In this document: positions 17,035 to 24,647 of the stretch, in pieces | Position numbering within the stretch: position 1 is the stretch's first letter | Layout: each line of letters begins with the position of its first letter | Assembly: GCA_902779055.1 (NCBI GenBank) | Contig: CACZAD010000003.1 | Location: 1-64,000 of the forward strand | Direction: 5' to 3' | Origin: Fibrobacter succinogenes | GTDB lineage: Bacteria > Fibrobacterota > Fibrobacteria > Fibrobacterales > Fibrobacteraceae | Length of the DNA stretch: 64,000 nucleotides | Translations under genes and position numbers: made by a program | The notes under the pieces: model-generated | The model's input: the letters and a program-made list of their open reading frames with translations, nothing else | Database searches by the model: none | What the model was told of the DNA's origin: nothing

Positions 17035-17983
17035 AGTATTCGCCAACCTCTACGTCTTCAAGGACTGCGATAGCGTCGTCGGAAAGGATTGCTGCAGAGC
17101 AGTAGAGCGACAGGAGGTAAGATGCGACACCCTTGTTGTCGATACCGCGGAAACGCACGGAGAGGCCGCGAGAGTGTTCGTTCTTGAGGCCAGCCTGGAA
17201 GAGACCGATAACGCCACGCTTTGCTTCGCCAGTACGGACGAGCAAGATGTTGGTCTTGCCACCCTTGGACTTCGGATTCTTCACGCCATCGACAAGGAGC
17301 TTGTCGGTCGGGACGAGAGGAATGCCGCGCCAGGTGAGGAACTTGCCACCGGCGATGTCAACGACGACAGGCGGCACGCCACGGCGGGTGCATTCGCGTT
17401 CGAACGCTGCAATAGCACGCGGGTGGGCGAGGAAGAAGGACGGTTCCTTCCAAACCTTGGAGATGAGTTCGTCGAGATCGTCCGGAGTCGGGCGGCCATC
17501 GTCGCGGAGCGGCTGGATGCGCTGGGAGTCAGCGATGTTCTTCAAGAGACCGTAGTCGTCGTTGTTGATGAGCTGGCTTTCCTGACGTTCGCGGAGAGAT
17601 TCGATAGCGAGACCGAGCTGTTCCTGAACCTGATCATACGGGGAGCTGTAAACGTCTTCGATAGCGGTGTTGACGTTGATGATCGTGGAGATGGAGTTGA
17701 GCTTGTATTCACGCGGTTCGGTTTCGTATTCGACGTAGCCTTCCGGGATAATGTCAGACTTCTTGGTTGCGCTGCAGAGAACGTCGAGCGGTGTCTGGCC
17801 TTCGACGACCTTGTTCACGCGGAAAAGACCTGTTTCGAGACCCTTGAATTCAAGGAACTTGGTGAGCCACTTGGGCGTGAGCGCGCCAAATTGCGGCTTG
17901 GTCTTGGTGACGTTCGCCAGGTTGTAAGCGGCCTTGGCGCCGAGGGCATTAATGCCCGTGTTCTTTTCTGCTTCATTTGCCAT
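17021..17983 (-). CDS. Family 2A encapsulin shell protein (SrpI-like)
   Basis: HK97-fold shell protein that assembles an icosahedral nanocompartment. 320 residues. Stretches such as TPKWLTKFLEF, VEYETEPREY, SPYDQ, ELISKVWKEPSFFLAHP and FLTWRGIPLVP match the cyanobacterial SrpI protein closely. The gene for its desulfurase cargo overlaps its 3' end, then comes cysE, so the three form a sulfur storage/mobilisation unit. AGGTAAA precedes the ATG. The upstream region lacks the TTGGAC-18-TATATT sulfur promoter seen in neighbouring units, so regulation may differ. Confidence 0.95.
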   Translation of the reverse strand: MANEAEKNTGINALGAKAAYNLANVTKTKPQFGALTPKWLTKFLEFKGLETGLFRVNKVVEGQTPLDVLCSATKKSDIIPEGYVEYETEPREYKLNSISTIINVNTAIEDVYSSPYDQVQEQLGLAIESLRERQESQLINNDDYGLLKNIADSQRIQPLRDDGRPTPDDLDELISKVWKEPSFFLAHPRAIAAFERECTRRGVPPVVVDIAGGKFLTWRGIPLVPTDKLLVDGVKNPKSKGGKTNILLVRTGEAKRGVIGLFQAGLKNEHSRGLSVRFRGIDNKGVASYLLSLYCSAAILSDDAIAVLEDVEVGEYYDYE

Positions 17984-18138
17984 AATGGTTTACCTCTTAT
18001 TGTTAGTTGTGATTAAAACTATTTTCCTAGTATTTAGATGTGAATATTAGAAAATAATAAGCTTATTTTGTTGTTATGGAAAACTCACTCTGTCGAAAAT
18101 TTTTGTTGACATAGCTTATCCCTATTCAAAGCCCTGCG

Positions 18139-19605
18139 TTATAACCATGCGCCTTCGTGCGAGAACATGATGTCCTTCATCGCGTCGATGCCGCCCTTCA
18201 GGTTGTACAGAGGACCGGTATAACCCGCTTCGCGTAAGGTGTTGATGGCCAGTTCGCTGCGTTTGCCCTGCTTGCAGACGAAGATGGTGTCCTTGTTCGG
18301 GTCGAGTTCCTTTTGTCTGCGGACGAGCTGTCCAATCGGAATCACGATGGCATTCGGGAAGCGCAAAATGGCGCGTTCGTGCGGTTCGCGGACATCCACG
18401 ATGGTCATATCGTCGCCGTTGTCGATGCGCTTGGCGAGCTCTTCGGGCGTGAATCCTTCTACAGGAGTTTCGTTTGTTGTCTTCAATCCGCAAAGTTCTT
18501 CGTAGTCGATTTCTTCGACGCTTGTAATTGTCGGGTTGTTTCCGCAAATTGGGCAATGGCAATTGCGTTCGACCTTGAGAATTCTCGATGTTAAGTACAA
18601 ACTATCGACGTGGAGAATTTTGCCGTTCAAGTGTTCGCCGATTCCCAAGATGAGCTTCAGCGCTTCATTCGCCTGGATGCTGCCGATGATGCCTGGGAGC
18701 GGGCTGATGGCGCCACCTTCTGCGCAAGAGGGGATGAGCCCTGCCGGCGGAGGAGACGGGTATTGGCAACGCAAGCACGGACCGCCATCCAAATTGAATA
18801 CGCCGACTTGTCCTTCGAACTGGTAAATCGCACCGAATACAACCGGAATGCCGTGCAGTGCGCAAGCGTCGTTGATCAGGTAGCGAGCCTTGTAGTTGTC
18901 GGTACAGTCGATGACGATGTCGTAGCCTTCGATTTCGGCTTCGATGTTCGAGGCGTCAAGCTGTTCCTTGACGGCTTCGAAGACGATGGTCTTGTTGATG
19001 TTTTTGACTTTGTCCTTTGCGGAGGCGACTTTGGGACGCTTGACATCGCGTGTACCGTGGATGACTTGGCTCTGCAAGTTTTCAAGCGAAACTTCGTCAA
19101 AATCGATGACCTTGATGGTGCCAACGCCTGCGGCGGCGAGGTACTGGATGACCGGAGAACCGAGGGCTCCTGCGCCTACGACGACCACTTTTGCGGCCTT
19201 GATGCGCTTTTGGCCCTTGACGCCGATATCGCGGAGCATCAGGTGCTTGCCAAAACGCTCGATTTCAGAATCGTCAAACGAAACAGCCTTGCGTCTTTCG
19301 TCCGAAATCAGGCTCTCTACGGGAGAGTCGGTCGGTGCGCCGCCAGCGATGGCGGGCAAAAGCAGAATTTCGGTATCTTCTGGAAGGGCGGCGTCCCAAA
19401 TCGTTTCGACGGTCAACTTTTTGTTGTTGACGTAAATCTGGATGAAGTCCCTGACCTTTTTATTGTCGTCGTAAAGAACCTTTTCTCCTTCTGGGTATGT
19501 ACTGATTAAATGTGCCAATGCCTTCCGGACTGTATCTACGGGGGCATCTACTTGGGAGTTCTTCCCAAAGAAATTCCTGAGCGTTGCTGATATGTAAATT
19601 CTCAC
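18139..19605 (-). CDS. MoaD - ThiF/MoeB E1 - rhodanese three-domain fusion
   Basis: 488 residues. About 1-92 is a ubiquitin-fold MoaD-like carrier ending LLLPAIAGGAPT. About 110-350 is an adenylating E1 domain (VVGAGALGSPV ATP loop, CTDN, catalytic Cys in IPSCAEGG, zinc pairs CLRC and CPIC). About 390-488 is a rhodanese with active Cys in FVCKQGKRS. MOCS3-type proteins have E1 plus rhodanese; here the carrier is fused as well. The carrier's GG is internal, so it must be cut free or act in a linked form. A JAMM peptidase gene lies 250 bases upstream. The GTG start has CGGAG seven bases upstream. A sulfur-box promoter is at 19682. Confidence 0.9.
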   Translation of the reverse strand: MRIYISATLRNFFGKNSQVDAPVDTVRKALAHLISTYPEGEKVLYDDNKKVRDFIQIYVNNKKLTVETIWDAALPEDTEILLLPAIAGGAPTDSPVESLISDERRKAVSFDDSEIERFGKHLMLRDIGVKGQKRIKAAKVVVVGAGALGSPVIQYLAAAGVGTIKVIDFDEVSLENLQSQVIHGTRDVKRPKVASAKDKVKNINKTIVFEAVKEQLDASNIEAEIEGYDIVIDCTDNYKARYLINDACALHGIPVVFGAIYQFEGQVGVFNLDGGPCLRCQYPSPPPAGLIPSCAEGGAISPLPGIIGSIQANEALKLILGIGEHLNGKILHVDSLYLTSRILKVERNCHCPICGNNPTITSVEEIDYEELCGLKTTNETPVEGFTPEELAKRIDNGDDMTIVDVREPHERAILRFPNAIVIPIGQLVRRQKELDPNKDTIFVCKQGKRSELAINTLREAGYTGPLYNLKGGIDAMKDIMFSHEGAWL

Positions 19606-19681
19606 TTTTTTCTCCGTACATTAAAAAGTGGCTGTTCCGTACAAAATTTCCCACAATACTTGTAGGATTTTTTCAAGCCGA

Positions 19682-19740
19682 AATATAGAACGGAAAAAGG
19701 AGTTTGTCCAATACTTAATTTTTATGCACTCTTATTGATT
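19682..19740 (-). promoter_or_regulatory. Sulfur-box promoter of the MoaD-E1-rhodanese gene
   Basis: -35 TTGGAC (19706-19711), 18-base spacer, -10 TATATT (19682-19687), with AAAAATTAAGTA upstream. Fifth to sixth bases of the extended -10 read CCGTTC as in the other copies. Confidence 0.85.
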
Positions 19741-19858
19741 TTTTCTATGACTAAAGGCTTTTTGTTGGTTTTGGTTATTACTACAGCGCGGGAGGGGATC
19801 TTGGACGTCGTTAACTACAAAAGTTACGCGTTTTCAGTTCGTTGTTTAAAGGACTAGT

Positions 19859-20248
19859 CTAAACTGATTTCTTATAGCTTTTAACATCCACCACGCCTTG
19901 GGCGGTGACGGACATAATGACATATAAAAGGCCGGGAACCATGTATTTGCGGTCTTCGTCAGAAAGAATTGCCTTGCAATTCGGGTGCGAGTGGTAAAAT
20001 CCGATGATTTCAAGCTCGCTCTTATCGAGTTCGCGCTCGATGTTGTAAAGGAATAAGGGATCGATGCTGAAATGGGTGGCTTCTTCTCCGCCGTGAATCT
20101 GGTTTTCAACTTCGCGGATTTCGGTGACTTCTATTTCACCCTTTTCGGACTTTTTTCCAACCAAAATGCCACAGCATTCGCTAGGGAATGCTGTTTTTGC
20201 GGCTAAAGCCATTTGTTCCGAAACAATTTTGCTAAATTTGGTTGTCAA
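19859..20248 (-). CDS. JAMM/MPN+ metallopeptidase 1
   Basis: 129 residues. The JAMM zinc motif is complete: Glu in ECCGIL, then YHSHP, and SDED after nine residues. Bacterial members trim sulfur-carrier proteins to expose the C-terminal Gly-Gly or free the amino acid built on it (Mec+, QbsD, HcyD). The start is a TTG with a strong AAGGAG seven bases upstream; no ATG is available before the catalytic Glu except one at codon 13. A hairpin separates it from the second JAMM gene upstream. Its substrate could be the GGGQ carrier or the internal GG of the neighbouring fusion. Confidence 0.88.
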   Translation of the reverse strand: MTTKFSKIVSEQMALAAKTAFPSECCGILVGKKSEKGEIEVTEIREVENQIHGGEEATHFSIDPLFLYNIERELDKSELEIIGFYHSHPNCKAILSDEDRKYMVPGLLYVIMSVTAQGVVDVKSYKKSV

Positions 20249-20325
20249 AATTTTCTCCTTAGAAGTGCCCCCGGAATCGGAATTTCACAAGGATCCCGGG
20301 GACACCATTGTACGGAGACTCAAAA

Positions 20326-20358
20326 GAGCGCCTTCGCTATTAAGCGGAGCGCTTTTTT
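20326..20358 (-). terminator. Hairpin between the two JAMM genes
   Basis: AGCG-C-CTTCGC pairs with GCGGAG-CGCT across a six-base loop, next to the stop of JAMM 2. The T-run is stronger on the plus strand, so on the minus strand it may act as a partial terminator or RNA-stability element. Confidence 0.45.
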
Positions 20359-20360
20359 AA

Positions 20361-20771
20361 TTATTCAATCACCAAGCCTTCGTTCGTGGCGTTCACTCCT
20401 TCGATGTGGAAGGAATTGAGTACCGGATTGGCACGGTCCATCAGCGAAAGGATCAAGTAGCTGGCCTTGCTGTCGAAGGCGAGGCGCTTGTCTTCGTCCG
20501 AGGGGCGCGACGGGGACTCGGGATGAGAATGCCAGTTGCCAAGCGGGGACAGACCATTTTGACGCATGTCCTTGATGGCGGCGAGGTGTTCCTTGGGATC
20601 CAGCGAAAAATGTTCGTTGGAATGGTCGATATTGGTGAGCAAGTAAACCTTTTCGATATGCTTATTTTCGCCATCGATACGCCCTGCAATCAGCCCGCAA
20701 GCTTCTTCGGGCAGGTTCTTTTCTGCATGCTCCAATATCTTTTGATATTCAGCTTTTGGTAACGTTATCAT
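20361..20771 (-). CDS. JAMM/MPN+ metallopeptidase 2
   Basis: 136 residues from the ATG at 20771 (AAGGAA upstream); an earlier ATG at 20795 lies inside a palindromic repeat. Zinc motif complete: Glu in EEACGLIAG, WHSHP, SDED. Only distantly similar to JAMM 1, so the two probably have different carrier substrates. It follows the ThiF/MoeB gene by 66 bases and belongs to the metY-tusA-carrier-E1 operon, which matches the Wolinella HcyS/HcyF/HcyD arrangement for protein-thiocarboxylate methionine synthesis. Confidence 0.88.
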   Translation of the reverse strand: MITLPKAEYQKILEHAEKNLPEEACGLIAGRIDGENKHIEKVYLLTNIDHSNEHFSLDPKEHLAAIKDMRQNGLSPLGNWHSHPESPSRPSDEDKRLAFDSKASYLILSLMDRANPVLNSFHIEGVNATNEGLVIE

Positions 20772-20787
20772 TGAAATTCCTTTTTTA

Positions 20788-20822
20788 GATGTCATCCCGG
20801 CCTTTGTGCCGGGATCACCTTT
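20788..20822. repeat. Palindromic repeat GTCATCCCGG...CCGGGATCACC
   Basis: Complete copy of the dispersed palindrome in the thiF-JAMM 2 spacer, with CCCGGC/GCCGGG arms. Confidence 0.8.
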
Positions 20823-20837
20823 TACCGGATACGGCTC

Positions 20838-21647
20838 TTAATGCTTCAGATCGCACACAGCTTGTTCGTAGTCGATCAGATGGTCAATCGTCGGGTGGTC
20901 ACCGCAGACTGCGCAATCCTTCGTGTGCGTCGGGAGCTTAATTTTGCGGAATTCCATCGTGAGTGCATTGTAGGTGAGCAAGTAACCCGTGAGCAGGTTA
21001 CCGACACCGAGAATGTACTTGACGGCTTCCATCGCCTGGAGGCTACCGATAACACCGCCCATAGCGCCGATCACGCCTGCCTGCTTGCAAGTCGGCACGG
21101 CATCTTTTGGAGGGGGTTCCTTGAAAACGCAGCGGTAGCACGGGCCCTGACCCGGAACGTATGTCATGAGCTGACCCTGGAAGCGGATAATGCCCGCGTG
21201 AGAGAACGGCTTCTTGGCCATGACGCATGCGTCGTTGATGAGGAACTTTGCCGGGAAGTTGTCGGTTCCATCAATGATAAAATCGTAATCCTTGATGAGG
21301 TCCATGATGTTTTCGCTGGTGACGAACGTGTGGTACGTAATCACCTTGACATCCGGATTCATCGCTTCCATCGTTTCCTTGGCGGACTGCACCTTGGGCT
21401 TGCCCACATCCTTTGTGGCGTGGATAATCTGGCGCTGCAAATTGGAAAGATCAACGACGTCTGCATCGGCAATACCGATGGTGCCAACGCCAGCGGCGGC
21501 GAGGTACATGGCGACAGGAGCGCCGAGGCCACCTGCACCAATGACAAGCACCTTGGCGTTCAAAAGCTTCTTCTGGCCCTTTGCACCCACTTCCTTGAGG
21601 ATGATGTGGCGGGAATAGCGTTCGAGTTGTTCGTTAGTAAAAGCCAT
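20838..21647 (-). CDS. ThiF/MoeB-family sulfur-carrier adenylyltransferase
   Basis: Activates the C-terminus of the small carrier encoded just upstream by adenylation, the step before thiocarboxylate formation. 269 residues with the Arg finger region YSRHIIL, ATP loop GAGGLGAP, the catalytic Cys in VPTCKQAG and zinc cysteines CYRC and CAVC. No rhodanese domain, unlike the 18-19 kb fusion. Its ATG overlaps the carrier's TAA (TAATG), a sign of translational coupling and 1:1 supply. By analogy with HcyF of Wolinella it would serve homocysteine synthesis with the MetY in the same operon. Confidence 0.92.
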   Translation of the reverse strand: MAFTNEQLERYSRHIILKEVGAKGQKKLLNAKVLVIGAGGLGAPVAMYLAAAGVGTIGIADADVVDLSNLQRQIIHATKDVGKPKVQSAKETMEAMNPDVKVITYHTFVTSENIMDLIKDYDFIIDGTDNFPAKFLINDACVMAKKPFSHAGIIRFQGQLMTYVPGQGPCYRCVFKEPPPKDAVPTCKQAGVIGAMGGVIGSLQAMEAVKYILGVGNLLTGYLLTYNALTMEFRKIKLPTHTKDCAVCGDHPTIDHLIDYEQAVCDLKH

Positions 21648-21862
21648 TACTGACCACCTCCCATGAAGTAGAGGAATTCGACGGTGTCGCCATCCTTGAG
21701 GGCGGTCGTTGCAAACTTGCCGTTTTCGACAAATTCATCGTTCAGGGAAACGGTCACATACTGCGGCGTTTCGACCTTTTCTTGTTCAATGAGTTCTGCG
21801 ACGGTGAGGCCGTCTTTAACTTCTTTCTTGTTTCCTGCAACAGTAATAAACATCTTTGTCAT
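21647..21862 (-). CDS. ThiS/MoaD-like sulfur carrier with C-terminal GGGQ
   Basis: 71-residue ubiquitin-fold carrier (beta-grasp pattern VTVAELIEQE, VSLNDEFV, LKDGDTVEFLYF). The chain ends MGGGQ, so the Gly-Gly needed for adenylation is masked and must be exposed by a peptidase; two JAMM genes lie downstream. Related carriers that need trimming are QbsE and Wolinella HcyS. Two ATGs are possible (21862 and 21853); the first lies within a palindromic repeat that also places a GGAGG upstream. Position between tusA-like and E1 genes, behind metY, supports a role in carrying sulfide equivalents to O-acetylhomoserine. Confidence 0.88.
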   Translation of the reverse strand: MTKMFITVAGNKKEVKDGLTVAELIEQEKVETPQYVTVSLNDEFVENGKFATTALKDGDTVEFLYFMGGGQ

Positions 21863-21903
21863 CCCGGCTGAAGCCTGTCATTCCCGCCTCCGAGCGGGAA
21901 TCT
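21856..21903. repeat. Two palindromic repeats overlapping the carrier start
   Basis: GTCATCCCGGCTGAAGCCTG joined to TCATTCCCGCC...GGCGGGAATCTCC. The first overlaps the carrier start codon and the second lies where its ribosome-binding site would be. Confidence 0.65.
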
Positions 21904-21905
21904 CC

Positions 21906-22157
21906 TTAATCCCCGACCTTTTTCACGATCAGCGTAAATGTTCCGTCCTGATTGTCGTCAAGCTTGAGGATTTGGTGGCCTTCTTCCTTGAGGCTGCGCG
22001 GCACATTCTGCACCGGTTCACCGTCGTTCAAGCGGATTGCGAGAATCTGGCCTTCGTCAAGTTCTTCGAGAGCGACTTTTGCCTTCACGAAAGTGGTGGG
22101 GCATTTGACGTCGGTGACGTCGACGGTATCGTCAATTTTGAATTCTTGTTCTGCCAT
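21906..22157 (-). CDS. TusA-like sulfur-transfer protein
   Basis: 83 residues. N-terminal VDVTDVKCPTTFVKAKVALEEL corresponds to the TusA CPxP-...-K-AL signature, with CPTT in place of CPxP. The single conserved Cys would carry a persulfide. It sits between metY and the ThiS-like carrier in the same operon, so it may hand sulfur from the sulfite reductase, rhodanese or TusA fusion to the thiocarboxylate machinery. ATG with CGGAG nine bases upstream. Confidence 0.85.
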   Translation of the reverse strand: MAEQEFKIDDTVDVTDVKCPTTFVKAKVALEELDEGQILAIRLNDGEPVQNVPRSLKEEGHQILKLDDNQDGTFTLIVKKVGD

Positions 22158-22186
22158 TGTTTGTTTTCTCCGTACGTTAATTGTTA

Positions 22187-23413
22187 TTAAATGTTCTTGA
22201 TTGCCTGCTCAAAGTCTTCCTTGAGGTCTGCGATGTCTTCGATGCCCACGCTGATGCGGATGGACCCTTCGAACACGCCTGCATTTTCCTTCTGTTCCTT
22301 GGTGCCATGCGTAAAGATGGTGCTGTCCGGATGGATGACGAGCGTGCGCAAGTCTCCAATGTTCGTGGCAATCGTAGCGTATTTCAAGTTGTTGATGAGC
22401 TTGAATGCCTTTTCCTTGGTGCCTGCGTCAATCGAGATGATGGCACCGCCTTTGCCGCCGAACTGTTTTTGGACCAAGTCGTAGTAGGGGCTCTGCTTGA
22501 GGGCGGGGTAGTTGACCTTGATGCCTTCAAATCCCTGCAAAAATTCGGCGAGCTGCAAGGCGTTGCTACACAAGCGTTCCATGCGAAGTCCCAAAGTTTC
22601 GAGTCCGAGGGAATTCAGGAATGCGGTTGCCGGGGCAATGCAACAGCCCACGTTACGCCAGATACCATTGCGGAGCTTGGCGAGGTAAGCGAACTTGCCA
22701 AATCGCTTGTATTCTTCGAATCCCTTGTAGCGGGCCGGATCCCACTTGAAGTTTCCGCTATCGACGATGATGCCGCTGATGGCGCTACCGTTGCCGTTGA
22801 TGTACTTCGAAGAAGAATGTACGACGATGTCGGCTCCAAATTCAAAAGGACGGACGAGGTAAGGGGTGGCGGTCGTGCTGTCGGCAATGAACGGGACGCC
22901 TGCTTCGTGGGCTGCGTCAGCGACGCTCTGCAAATCGACAACATTCAGTTTCGGATTGCCGATAAGTTCCGTGAATACGGCTTTCGTCTTTTCGTTCAAC
23001 TGCTGCCTGACGCTTTCGGCAGTGACTTCCGTGACAAAGCGAGTCTTGATGCCGAACGGTTCCAGGTCGTGGAACAAGTCAATCGTGCCACCAAAAAGTC
23101 CGGCGCTGGCAATGACCTCGTCACCGGATTGCAAAATGTTCAAAAGCGAAAGCGTTACTGCGGCCATACCCGAAGAGCAGGCGACTGCGCCAATGCCCTT
23201 TTCGAGCGAAGAAATACGGCGTTCAAAAGAATCTGTTGTTGGATTTCCGATACGGGTGTATGCAAAACCGGGGGCTCTGTTGTTAAATACGGCTTCAAGT
23301 TTTTCGGCGGATTCCTGCGAAAAAGCACTTACTTGATAAATGGGTGTCAGCGTTGATCCCGAATTCTTTTCACTTCCAAAGTCATGATGCAATAACGTGG
23401 TATTAAAATCCAT
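22187..23413 (-). CDS. metY: O-acetylhomoserine sulfhydrylase / Cys-Met metabolism PLP enzyme
   Basis: 408 residues. PLP lysine in HSSSKYINGNG; YTRIGNPTTDSFERR and ELIGNPKLNVVD are family landmarks. Heads an operon with tusA-like, carrier, ThiF and JAMM genes, so it most likely takes sulfur from the carrier thiocarboxylate rather than free sulfide, as shown for Wolinella MetY. It is clearly different from the MetY at 12046-13389, which has its own partners, so the two probably use different sulfur donors. Behind a sulfur-box promoter at 23454. Confidence 0.9.
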   Translation of the reverse strand: MDFNTTLLHHDFGSEKNSGSTLTPIYQVSAFSQESAEKLEAVFNNRAPGFAYTRIGNPTTDSFERRISSLEKGIGAVACSSGMAAVTLSLLNILQSGDEVIASAGLFGGTIDLFHDLEPFGIKTRFVTEVTAESVRQQLNEKTKAVFTELIGNPKLNVVDLQSVADAAHEAGVPFIADSTTATPYLVRPFEFGADIVVHSSSKYINGNGSAISGIIVDSGNFKWDPARYKGFEEYKRFGKFAYLAKLRNGIWRNVGCCIAPATAFLNSLGLETLGLRMERLCSNALQLAEFLQGFEGIKVNYPALKQSPYYDLVQKQFGGKGGAIISIDAGTKEKAFKLINNLKYATIATNIGDLRTLVIHPDSTIFTHGTKEQKENAGVFEGSIRISVGIEDIADLKEDFEQAIKNI

Positions 23414-23453
23414 TCAAAGTTCTCCGTACATATTCCTATATTTTTCGTAGGCA

Positions 23454-23510
23454 AATATAGAACGTGGATTTGTAATTGTCCAATACTAAATTTATATGAC
23501 GATTTATAGT
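23454..23510 (-). promoter_or_regulatory. Sulfur-box promoter of the metY-tusA-carrier-thiF operon
   Basis: -35 TTGGAC (23478-23483), 18-base spacer, -10 TATATT (23454-23459), AATTTAGTA directly upstream and CTATAAA farther out. Confidence 0.85.
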
Positions 23511-23620
23511 CAAAACCTATAGTAAATGTAGGTTTAAGCCTAGTCAAATTAAGGATTTATGATTTTATACCCAAAATCGATTGAATTTTGCCTCTTATAG
23601 GAAATTTTTATGTAAAAAGG

Positions 23621-23650
23621 CCCAAAAAGCCCGTCTAGATCAAACGGGCT
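23621..23650 (-). terminator. Terminator after the sulfite reductase gene
   Basis: AGCCCGT/ACGGGCT stem with a nine-base loop, followed on the minus strand by TTTTT. Confidence 0.75.
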
Positions 23651-23674
23651 CCTTGTGTTTGTTAGGCTTTGTGC

Positions 23675-24541
23675 TTAAGGAGTGCCGTTGTAGGCGTCTT
23701 TGATTTTTTGTGCAAAGACATCATGACCGATGCGGTCGATGGTGAATTTGAATCGTTCGCCTGGATTTGCGTTTTCGGCAAAGAACGAAATGGCGGCGTC
23801 GCAAATTTCAAGCAGCTTTTGCTTGTCTTCTACGAACGGAATGATGGTTTCGCCCTTGTTGATGGAATTGCCGAAAAGACCGCCGAAAGAAACGATGTAG
23901 CCGTGTGTGGCTTCCCAGGCGTCCGTGGGGCAGGACTTGTAGCAACGCCCGCAGTAGTTGCACTGGGATTCGTCAAAGATGACCTTCTTGTTCTCGATGC
24001 GGATGGCGTTTCTACGGCAAGCTTTGGCGCAAACGCCACATCCGATGCAGGCGCTTTCGAGCCATTTCACCTTGATGGCGCCCTTGATACCCACATCGTT
24101 TTCTTCGGCCTTGAGACAGTTGTTCTGGCAACCGGTCACGCCGAACTTGAACTTGTGCGGGAGCTCGCGAGCGAAGTAGCGATCGTCCAGTTCTTTTGCG
24201 ATGGCGTAAGTGTCGATACAGCCGCTAGGGCAAACGGCTTCGCCCTGGCAAGCGGTAATCGTTCTCACACGAGGACCGCAAACACCCGGTTCTACGCCGC
24301 CTTCGGCAAGGGCTGCCTTCACGTCGTCAACGTTTTCGAGCTTGATGAACGGAATTTCGACACTCTGTCTCGAGGTCAAATGAGCATAGCCTTCGCCATA
24401 TTTTTCGGCGACTTCGGCTATTTTTGCAAGTTGTGTTGCGGTTAGGTGTCCGCCTACGACTCGTACGCGCAGCGAGAAGTTGTTCTTCTGCTTTTGGCGC
24501 ATCCAGCCGCCTTTTTTAAGTGTTGCGTAATCTGCTGCCAT
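23675..24541 (-). CDS. Siroheme sulfite reductase, small anaerobic (AsrC-like) type
   Basis: Reduces sulfite to sulfide with six electrons. 288 residues from the ATG at 24541, which lies after the promoter and has GGAGAG upstream. N-terminal nitrite/sulfite reductase half-domain (LTSRQSVEIPF), then the siroheme-[4Fe-4S] cysteines in CQGEAVCPSGC and GCQNNC, then two ferredoxin-type clusters (CIGCGVCAKAC, CNYCGRCYKSC). It resembles AsrC and the small monomeric sulfite reductases of anaerobes rather than CysI. No flavoprotein partner is adjacent, so electrons probably come from ferredoxin or a separate subunit. It sits between the cysTWA and metY operons. Confidence 0.9.
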   Translation of the reverse strand: MAADYATLKKGGWMRQKQKNNFSLRVRVVGGHLTATQLAKIAEVAEKYGEGYAHLTSRQSVEIPFIKLENVDDVKAALAEGGVEPGVCGPRVRTITACQGEAVCPSGCIDTYAIAKELDDRYFARELPHKFKFGVTGCQNNCLKAEENDVGIKGAIKVKWLESACIGCGVCAKACRRNAIRIENKKVIFDESQCNYCGRCYKSCPTDAWEATHGYIVSFGGLFGNSINKGETIIPFVEDKQKLLEICDAAISFFAENANPGERFKFTIDRIGHDVFAQKIKDAYNGTP

Positions 24542-24571
24542 GTTTTTAGACTCTCCATAGTTTTGGGGGCA

Positions 24572-24630
24572 AATATAGAACGCGCTTTTGCCTTCGTCCA
24601 ATACTTAATTTTTATTGTGATTGATAGAAA
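24572..24630 (-). promoter_or_regulatory. Sulfur-box promoter of the sulfite reductase gene
   Basis: -35 TTGGAC (24596-24601), 18-base spacer, -10 TATATT (24572-24577), AAAATTAAGTA upstream and CTATCAA farther out. Confidence 0.85.
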
Positions 24631-24647
24631 AACCTTATACGAAATTG

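Noticed and set aside
15532-17073. 513-codon plus-strand frame opposite the encapsulated desulfurase
   Set aside because: Antisense to a well-supported gene, Arg/Cys/Val-rich and with no recognisable domain.
17984-18138. A sulfur-box promoter for the encapsulin operon
   Set aside because: The region has TAAATACTAGG-like sequence but no TTGGAC-18-TATATT arrangement in the right orientation.
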